A stretch of DNA of 64,000 nucleotides from CAYMKL01 sp964390805. GTDB taxonomy: Bacteria; Chloroflexota; Anaerolineae; VGOG01. Every line of letters begins with the position of its first letter. The stretch's first letter is position 1. The translations under genes and the position numbers were made by a program. The stretch lies in the NCBI GenBank assembly GCA_964390805.1, contig CAYMKL010000023.1, positions 3,542 to 67,541 of the forward strand. Direction: 5' to 3'. Shown in pieces: positions 58,881 to 64,000 of the stretch. The notes beneath the pieces were generated by a model. It saw only the letters and a list, made by a program, of their open reading frames with translations, did no database searches and had not been told where the DNA came from.

Positions 58881-60125
58881 CTATGGTCTTAGTATCTGTC
58901 TACTAGCGGCAGAGATCAGCCAATCCAAACCGGCTTGTTCCGCAGTCTCGCTATCCATCCTGAGGTCGTCCGTGCCGAGGTATGCGAGAAACCGCTTGAA
59001 GCAGTCGCGCAGGTCGGACTGCATTCTTTGCGATGGAGTGACCCCAGACTCCCACCACCAATTTTTGATGATCAAAGCCCTGCTCTTCTTATCTCGTCCT
59101 GGCTCAAACCGGGCGACGAAGCGGTCGCCATACAGGATGGGAAGCACGTAGTAGCCGTAGCGTCGCTCGGCAACTGGCTTGTAGACCTCCCACACGTAGT
59201 AGAAGTCAAATAGCTCCTCTACGAAGCGTCGGTCCCAAAGCAGGTTGTCCAAGGGGGCCAATACAACAGCGCGCGGCAACAGGTTATCGGAGTCCAGGGC
59301 CTTGTCGAGGGTTATCCTGTCCTCGCTCCTCATATAGAGCGGTGGTTTGATGCCTTCTACGCGCACCTCCATGACTTTGCCCTGTCTGAGCAGCCGCGCC
59401 AGAGCAGCCGTTCGCTCCTTGCTCTTGATTCCGCGAGCCCCAAGCCATGCGCCGCCGGCCTTGTTCCACAATGGCCCTACGCTCCCAATACGCCTGAGAA
59501 CGTACCAATCGTGAAAATGCTCCTCTGTCTCATTCGGGTCAGAGGCCGATAGCAGCTCTTCCGGAACGTGACGGCTGGCAAAGTCATACACTTTGCGGGT
59601 GTTCACCTTGTGATGAACAATCAGCTCACCCCAGGAGTACATACTCTCCAGCGCCGCCCTAGCCAACCGCGTCGGGGCCCACGACCAGTCCACGGTCTGG
59701 TCGAAATCCAGATCAATCGAAGACAGTGGTCCTCGCTCCTCTATCGCTTTGCGAACCTGGGGCAGCACCGACGTAGCGGGTCGAGAGCTGTCGCCGTAGT
59801 AGCGCTGGGCACGTTCCCTGCGACGGCGGAAATACGGCCAATCCTCTACACGGTAGATGGACATGTTCTTGTCCCAACCGTCCAGGAGCTGCCGGTCTTC
59901 GTAAAGCAATTCCTCCAGCATCGCGGGTCGAAAGTCGGAAACGCGGGCCTGGAGCACCAGCTCTGGGTTACGGCCAACGATGTTCAGAGGATCGAACTGG
60001 ATGCAGCCCACGCGACGGATGTAATCGAGCACGCCGGATTTGCCTGCCAACTCATAAGGCGGCCACAGGCCCTGATGGGCCAGGATGAAGCGTCGTGCTT
60101 GTTGTTTGGTAAGTTCCACATACAT
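58881..60125 (-). CDS. YcaQ-like crosslink-repair DNA glycosylase
   Basis: A 414-residue protein of the HTH_42/YcaQ family. The catalytic QFD occurs in GCIQFDPLNIVGRNPELVLQ, as expected for YcaQ/AlkX enzymes that unhook interstrand crosslinks. SIYRVEDWPYFRRRRERAQR, PLDNLLWDRRF and YYVLPILYGDRFVARFEPG are further family blocks. Together with the AlkZ-like gene at 31799 the window has two members. The following VOC gene lies upstream, 29 bases away. Confidence 0.85.
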   Translation of the reverse strand: MYVELTKQQARRFILAHQGLWPPYELAGKSGVLDYIRRVGCIQFDPLNIVGRNPELVLQARVSDFRPAMLEELLYEDRQLLDGWDKNMSIYRVEDWPYFRRRRERAQRYYGDSSRPATSVLPQVRKAIEERGPLSSIDLDFDQTVDWSWAPTRLARAALESMYSWGELIVHHKVNTRKVYDFASRHVPEELLSASDPNETEEHFHDWYVLRRIGSVGPLWNKAGGAWLGARGIKSKERTAALARLLRQGKVMEVRVEGIKPPLYMRSEDRITLDKALDSDNLLPRAVVLAPLDNLLWDRRFVEELFDFYYVWEVYKPVAERRYGYYVLPILYGDRFVARFEPGRDKKSRALIIKNWWWESGVTPSQRMQSDLRDCFKRFLAYLGTDDLRMDSETAEQAGLDWLISAASRQILRP

Positions 60126-60154
60126 TTGTGTTTAACCCTTCTACGAGACAAGCA

Positions 60155-60586
60155 TCATTCAATCAGCAGGCTTCCATCTTCTTCGAATCTCCAATCCTCC
60201 CAGTACATCACTTCCCAATAGTAACCGTCTGGGTCACGAAAGTACCCGCTGTAGCCTCCCCAGAACACCCGCTGAGGTTTCTTGACGATCTCTCCCCCGG
60301 CTTTTTCGGCCAGCTCCATGATCCTGTCCACTTCGTTTTGCTCCCTGGCCACGTAAGCCAACGTGATACCAGAAAAGCCCTCCCCCTGCGGCGGATTCTC
60401 CTGGCTGATGTCTTTGGCCATGCCGTCTCGGGGGCAAAGCGCCAGGGTGGCGCCCTCGCTCTGGAAAAAGACGATGGGCGGGCTCTCTTCTTTGACTGAG
60501 GTCTCGAACCCCAAACCATCTCGATAGAACTTCAACGACCGATTCATATCTTTTACGCCAAGTGTAACGACGTGTACTCTATTCAT
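60155..60586 (-). CDS. VOC-family protein
   Basis: A 143-residue glyoxalase-fold protein: VHVVTLGVKDMNRSLKFYRD, GITLAYVAREQNEVDRIM and GGYSGYFRDPDGYYWEVMYW (metal-ligand Glu). Likely a monomer-repeat enzyme that dimerises. The start overlaps no other gene. Substrate unknown. Confidence 0.85.
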   Translation of the reverse strand: MNRVHVVTLGVKDMNRSLKFYRDGLGFETSVKEESPPIVFFQSEGATLALCPRDGMAKDISQENPPQGEGFSGITLAYVAREQNEVDRIMELAEKAGGEIVKKPQRVFWGGYSGYFRDPDGYYWEVMYWEDWRFEEDGSLLIE

Positions 60587-60644
60587 CTGAACTGCTCCCG
60601 TCGTTGCGTCGCCACCTGTGCCAGGCCCTATGGCGCACTCTTCT

Positions 60645-62090
60645 CTACAACACCTGCTTCAAGAATCGCCCCGTGCAGCTCTCCTCCACCTGCGTCACCT
60701 CCTCCGGCGTCCCTTGGGCGACGATGTGGCCGCCAGCGTCGCCGCCCTCCGGCCCCAGGTCCACGATCCAGTCCGCTGTCTTGATCACGTCCAGGTTGTG
60801 CTCGATGACGATGACGGTGTTGCCCGCGTCTGTCAGGCGATGGAGCACGTCCAGCAGCTTCTGGATGTCGGCGAAGTGCAGGCCGGTGGTCGGCTCGTCC
60901 AGGATATACACCGTGTCGCCCGTGGCCGCGCGGGCCAGTTCCTTGGCCAGCTTGACCCGCTGCGCCTCGCCGCCGGACAGCGTGGTAGCGCTCTGGCCCA
61001 GCTTGACGTAGCCCAGCCCCACGTCGGCCAGCGTTTGCAGGATGCGCTTTACCTTGGGCACGTTGGCGAAGAACTCCAGTGCCTCCTCCACGTCCATGTC
61101 CAGCACCTCGGCGATGTTCTTGCCCTTGTAGCGGATCTGCAGCGTCTCCCGATTGAAGCGCATACCCTTGCATACGTTGCACGTGACCCACACGTCGGGC
61201 AGGAAGTGCATCTCCACCTTCTTCTTGCCGTGGCCCTTGCACGCCTCGCAGCGCCCGCCCTTCACGTTGAAGCTGAACCGACCGGCCTTGTAGCCGCGCG
61301 CCTTGGCCTCCGGCGTCAGAGCGAACAGGTCTCGGATGTGCGTCATCACCTGGGCGTAGGTGGCCGGGTTGGAGCGGGGCGTGCGCCCGATGGGGTCCTG
61401 GGTGATGTTGATCACCTTGCCCACGTGTCCCAGCCCCTCGATGCGGTCGTGCTCGCCCGCTTTCTGGGTGGCGTTGTGCAGCGCCCGGGCCAGCGCGGGG
61501 TGAAGCGTCTGCGCCACCAGTGACGATTTGCCGCTGCCTGAGACGCCGGTGACGCAGGTGAACAGTCCCAGCGGGAAGCGCACCTCCAGGCTCTTGAGGT
61601 TGTTCTGTCGCGCACCGACCACCGCGAGCCATTTGCTGTTGGTCGGACGCCGCTGGCCGTTGGGCGACTCCACGTGCAGCTCGCCGCGCAGGTAGCGTCC
61701 GGTGAGCGACTCGGGGCTGTCAACGATGGCCTGCGGTGGGCCAGCGGCCACCACCCAGCCGCCATTGATGCCTGCTCCCGGACCCAGGTCCACGATCCAA
61801 TCGGCGGTGCGCATGGTCTGCTCGTCGTGCTCGACGACCACCACGGTGTTGCCCATGTCGCGCAGCCGCTCCAGCGTGTCGAGCAGGCGGCGGTTGTCGC
61901 GCGAGTGCAGGCCGATGCTGGGCTCGTCCAACACGTAGAGCACCCCCACCAGCCCGCAGCCGATCTGGCTGGCCAGCCGGATGCGCTGCCCCTCGCCGCC
62001 GGAGAGAGTCGGCGCGGGGCGGTTGAGCGTCAGGTAGTGCAAGCCCACATTCAGCAGGAAGCGAAGCCTTTCGTGAATCTCTTTTAGCAC
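60645..62090 (-). CDS. uvrA: UvrA, C-terminal part, separated by a +1 frame change
   Basis: 481 residues from a GTG, corresponding to the second half of UvrA: LKEIHERLRFLLNVGLHYLT, signature LSGGEGQRIRLASQIGCGL, second Walker A GVSGSGKSSL, zinc finger CEACKGHGKKK...CNVCKGMRFN, second signature TLSGGEAQRVKLAKEL, Walker B YILDEPTTGLH. The same frame is open upstream to 62114 as PEQLTIAEE, which is normal UvrA sequence, so the real protein continues from the N-terminal part. UvrA is the damage sensor of nucleotide excision repair. Confidence 0.88.
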   Translation of the reverse strand: MLKEIHERLRFLLNVGLHYLTLNRPAPTLSGGEGQRIRLASQIGCGLVGVLYVLDEPSIGLHSRDNRRLLDTLERLRDMGNTVVVVEHDEQTMRTADWIVDLGPGAGINGGWVVAAGPPQAIVDSPESLTGRYLRGELHVESPNGQRRPTNSKWLAVVGARQNNLKSLEVRFPLGLFTCVTGVSGSGKSSLVAQTLHPALARALHNATQKAGEHDRIEGLGHVGKVINITQDPIGRTPRSNPATYAQVMTHIRDLFALTPEAKARGYKAGRFSFNVKGGRCEACKGHGKKKVEMHFLPDVWVTCNVCKGMRFNRETLQIRYKGKNIAEVLDMDVEEALEFFANVPKVKRILQTLADVGLGYVKLGQSATTLSGGEAQRVKLAKELARAATGDTVYILDEPTTGLHFADIQKLLDVLHRLTDAGNTVIVIEHNLDVIKTADWIVDLGPEGGDAGGHIVAQGTPEEVTQVEESCTGRFLKQVL

Positions 62091-62112
62091 TTCCTCAGCG
62101 ATGGTGAGTTGT

Positions 62113-63660
62113 TCAGGGGTTAAAGGATATTGGATATTGGATATTCCGCTTTGCGATTTGCCGACGTGTGATTTGTTGATTTGCGCCTGGCCACAGGCCC
62201 TCGACCCACTCCAACGCCTCGCCGATGCTCAACGCCGTCACCTCGTTGATGGTCTTGCCGCCGAGGGTCACAGCCGCGCTCTCTGGGCGCAGTCGCTGGC
62301 CGTGGCACGTGGGGCAGTGCTGCTGGCTCATGAAGCTGGCATACCAGCGGCGCGTATACTCTGACTTGGTCTGATGATAGCGGCGGCGGATGGTGTTGAT
62401 GGTGCCCTCGTAGTCCCATTCACCCTGCCACTTGCCACGGGCACTTTCCGATTGCCAGGTCATCTTGGCACCACCGTACAAGACGGCCTGCTGGCACTCC
62501 TCCGACAACTCGCGCCAGGGTGTGTCCAGGTCGTGGCCGAACTGCTCGACCATCTGCTTCACGGCCCTGTACGTGCCGCTGGACTTCTTCTTGCGCAGTT
62601 CGCCCCAGGTGCGGACGCCGCCGTCGTGCAGGCTCTTGTCAGGGTCCACGAAGCGGTCGGGGTCGAACTCGACCTTGGTGCCCAGGCCGTTGCACTCAGG
62701 GCACATGCCCATCGGCGAGTTGAAGCTGAACATGGCCGGTGTCAGCTCGGGGAAGCTCAGCCCGCACACCGGGCAGGCGTTCTGCTCAGAGAGGAGCCAC
62801 TCGTCGCCGTTGCCCCGGTCAATGATGACCAGGCCATCGCCAGCCCGCAGGGCGGTCTCCACAGAGTCAGTGAGGCGGGAGCGAAAGTCAACGGGTAGTG
62901 AGTTAACGGGTAATGAGTTAACAAGTAACGAGGCTTGCTCATCCCCCATTACCTCGTTACTCGTTACCTGATTACTCATTACCTCATCACTGATTCCCTC
63001 ATCACTCGTCACCTCGTCCCTCCCCGGAACCACCAACCGATCCACCACCAACTCAATATTGTGCTTCTTGTTCTTGTCCAGCTTGATCTTCTCGTCCAGT
63101 CCTCGCACTGCGCCGTCCACCCGCACGCGGGAGAAGCCGTCGGCGCGGGCCTGAGCAAACACGTCCTGAAACGCTCCCTTGCGGTTGCGGGCCAGGGGGG
63201 CCAACAACTGGAAGCGCGTGCCCTCCGATAGTTCGCTCACTTGCTCCACAATCTCCTGGGCCGACTGGGCACGCACCTCGCGACCACATTGCGGGCAGTG
63301 GGGCGTGCCGACGCGGGCGAAGAGCACCCGCAGATAGTCGTATATCTCCGTCACCGTGCCCACCGTCGAGCGGGGGTTCCTGCTCACGGCCTTCTGCTCG
63401 ATGGCGATGGCCGGGCTGAGGCCGCCGATGTAGTCCACCTTCGGCTTCTCCATCTGGCCGATGAACTGGCGAGCGTAAGCGGAGAGCGATTCGACATAGC
63501 GGCGCTGGCCCTCGGCGTAGAGGGTGTCGAAGGCCAGCGACGACTTACCACTGCCAGAGACGCCGGTGATCACCACCAGCTTGAAGCGCGGCAGCCTCAC
63601 GTCAATGTTCTTCAGGTTGTGTTCTTTGGCTCCTCGGATGAGGATTTCGTCAGGGTACAT
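62113..63660 (-). CDS. uvrA: UvrA, N-terminal part, ending at a CCC-TGA
   Basis: 515 residues: IRGAKEHNLKNIDVRLPRF, first Walker A GVSGSGKSSLAFDTLYAEGQ, GLSPAIAIEQK, zinc finger CPVCGLSFPELTP...CPECNGLG. About 45 residues between VVPGRDE and DFRSRLTDSVETAL are an in-frame palindromic insertion. After EWVEGL the sequence departs from UvrA and stops at TGA 62113-62115 because of a 70-nt insertion. A +1 step at CCC-TGA would rejoin the C-terminal part. Confidence 0.85.
   Translation of the reverse strand: MYPDEILIRGAKEHNLKNIDVRLPRFKLVVITGVSGSGKSSLAFDTLYAEGQRRYVESLSAYARQFIGQMEKPKVDYIGGLSPAIAIEQKAVSRNPRSTVGTVTEIYDYLRVLFARVGTPHCPQCGREVRAQSAQEIVEQVSELSEGTRFQLLAPLARNRKGAFQDVFAQARADGFSRVRVDGAVRGLDEKIKLDKNKKHNIELVVDRLVVPGRDEVTSDEGISDEVMSNQVTSNEVMGDEQASLLVNSLPVNSLPVDFRSRLTDSVETALRAGDGLVIIDRGNGDEWLLSEQNACPVCGLSFPELTPAMFSFNSPMGMCPECNGLGTKVEFDPDRFVDPDKSLHDGGVRTWGELRKKKSSGTYRAVKQMVEQFGHDLDTPWRELSEECQQAVLYGGAKMTWQSESARGKWQGEWDYEGTINTIRRRYHQTKSEYTRRWYASFMSQQHCPTCHGQRLRPESAAVTLGGKTINEVTALSIGEALEWVEGLWPGANQQITRRQIAKRNIQYPISFNP
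62124..62193. repeat. 70-nt insertion in uvrA
   Basis: Lies between the codons for EGL and LTPEQLTIAEE. It contains three tandem copies of a 7-mer (GGATATT/AATATCC) and AAATC-rich sequence. 70 is not a multiple of 3, so it shifts the frame. Confidence 0.7.
62890..63019. repeat. In-frame palindromic insertion in uvrA
   Basis: About 130 bp built from GTAAYGRGT-like heptads in both orientations; AACAAGTAACGAGG (62919-62932) pairs with CCTCGTTACTCGTT (62952-62965). It adds Ser/Asp/Glu/Val-rich residues (DEVTSDEGISDEVMSNQVTS) absent from other UvrA proteins, without breaking the frame. Confidence 0.75.
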
Positions 63661-64000
63661 AGTTAGGATTCCACCTGCATCTATTGTTTGCTAAAGAATT
63701 CCTCAAGCAGACAGCCAAACACATCATAAGCAATTGGCAGAGATACAATGTCTTCTCGGCCAAAGCGTCACGATCGAGTGCTGCCCTTTTTGGCATCTAT
63801 TTCCAAAAGCGTGCTCAGTGCTTGCGCAGTGTAGTTATTGACCCCGTGTGGTAGTAATTCTTGAGCAATTTGAGCTACATCAGCCCAATCAATGAAGTTA
63901 CCATCTCGCCGGGCATGGATATGGCGCTTGGTTCCTAACTTTACAATTCACTACCGGACACTTTTCTAAGCGGCTGACTCGTGGTATACTCTAAGCTCAC
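63661..64000 (-). other. Region upstream of uvrA with a startless small frame
   Basis: On the minus strand 63768-63947 is open and encodes VKLGTKRHIHARRDGNFIDW, then ADVAQIAQELLPHGVNNYTA and LLEIDAKKGSTRS, but no ATG, GTG or TTG starts it. It looks like the tail of a gene cut off by a TGA at 63948-63950. No other feature is supported; the uvrA promoter should lie here. Confidence 0.3.

Overview
The window is GC-rich, densely coded bacterial DNA. It has no rRNA, no tRNA, no CRISPR array and no recognisable transposase or integrase gene. Secreted proteins with Thr-Pro linkers, one ending in a YLPVILK-type tail, DinB-like enzymes, DUF3795 proteins and many small palindromic intergenic repeats are what I would expect of Chloroflexota, probably Anaerolineae. 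This assignment is an inference from general family knowledge, not from a marker gene.

Layout: 0-11.4 kb is a co-directional run of small metabolic enzymes (metallo-beta-lactamase fold hydrolase, isochorismatase-like hydrolase, P-loop kinase, aldo/keto reductase, HAD phosphatase, acyltransferase, two DinB-like proteins, esterase, C45-type lipoprotein, repeat lipoprotein, threonine dehydratase-like enzyme, methyltransferase). 11.5-17.7 kb holds a TPR membrane protein and a heterodimeric ABC exporter whose two halves have complementary degenerate and consensus ATP sites. 17.65-24.06 kb is the most unusual region. A module made of the end of an ABC-exporter gene, a terminator hairpin and a TTGC-N17-TA promoter recurs four times, with a fifth promoter copy, and separates unrelated cargo: an orphan protein, a TIR-domain protein, a Phd/PIN toxin-antitoxin pair, a secreted PPC-domain protein and a TPR/formylglycine-enzyme lipoprotein. 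Two of these cargo genes share a 125-nt leader with three hairpins and a competing pairing, like an attenuator.

25.7-26.4 kb is a membrane-protein pseudogene split by a 152-bp miniature inverted-repeat element with an 8-bp target duplication. 27-33.5 kb carries a DMT transporter, MutM, a Nudix CoA pyrophosphatase, a fumarylacetoacetase-family enzyme, an MFS transporter, an AlkZ-like glycosylase and a DUF3795 protein. 33.6-36.9 kb is a large NACHT NTPase fused to a formylglycine-enzyme (C-type lectin fold) domain whose C-terminus looks like the variable region of a diversity-generating retroelement.

36.9-60.6 kb is a mostly minus-strand set of small-molecule and detoxification-type enzymes with many paralogous pairs: five DUF3795 proteins in the window, two flavodoxin-like reductases, two spore-photolyase-like radical SAM proteins, two BtrH-like papain-fold proteins, aldo/keto reductases (one lacking its catalytic tetrad), two SDRs, VOC and GNAT proteins. 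In its middle, a plus-strand unit of a small putative DNA-binding protein, a VOC protein and an MFS exporter sits behind a consensus promoter followed by a TACCA operator-like array. The window ends with uvrA, which carries an in-frame palindromic insertion and a 70-nt insertion that splits it at a CCC-TGA sequence where a +1 shift would restore the protein.
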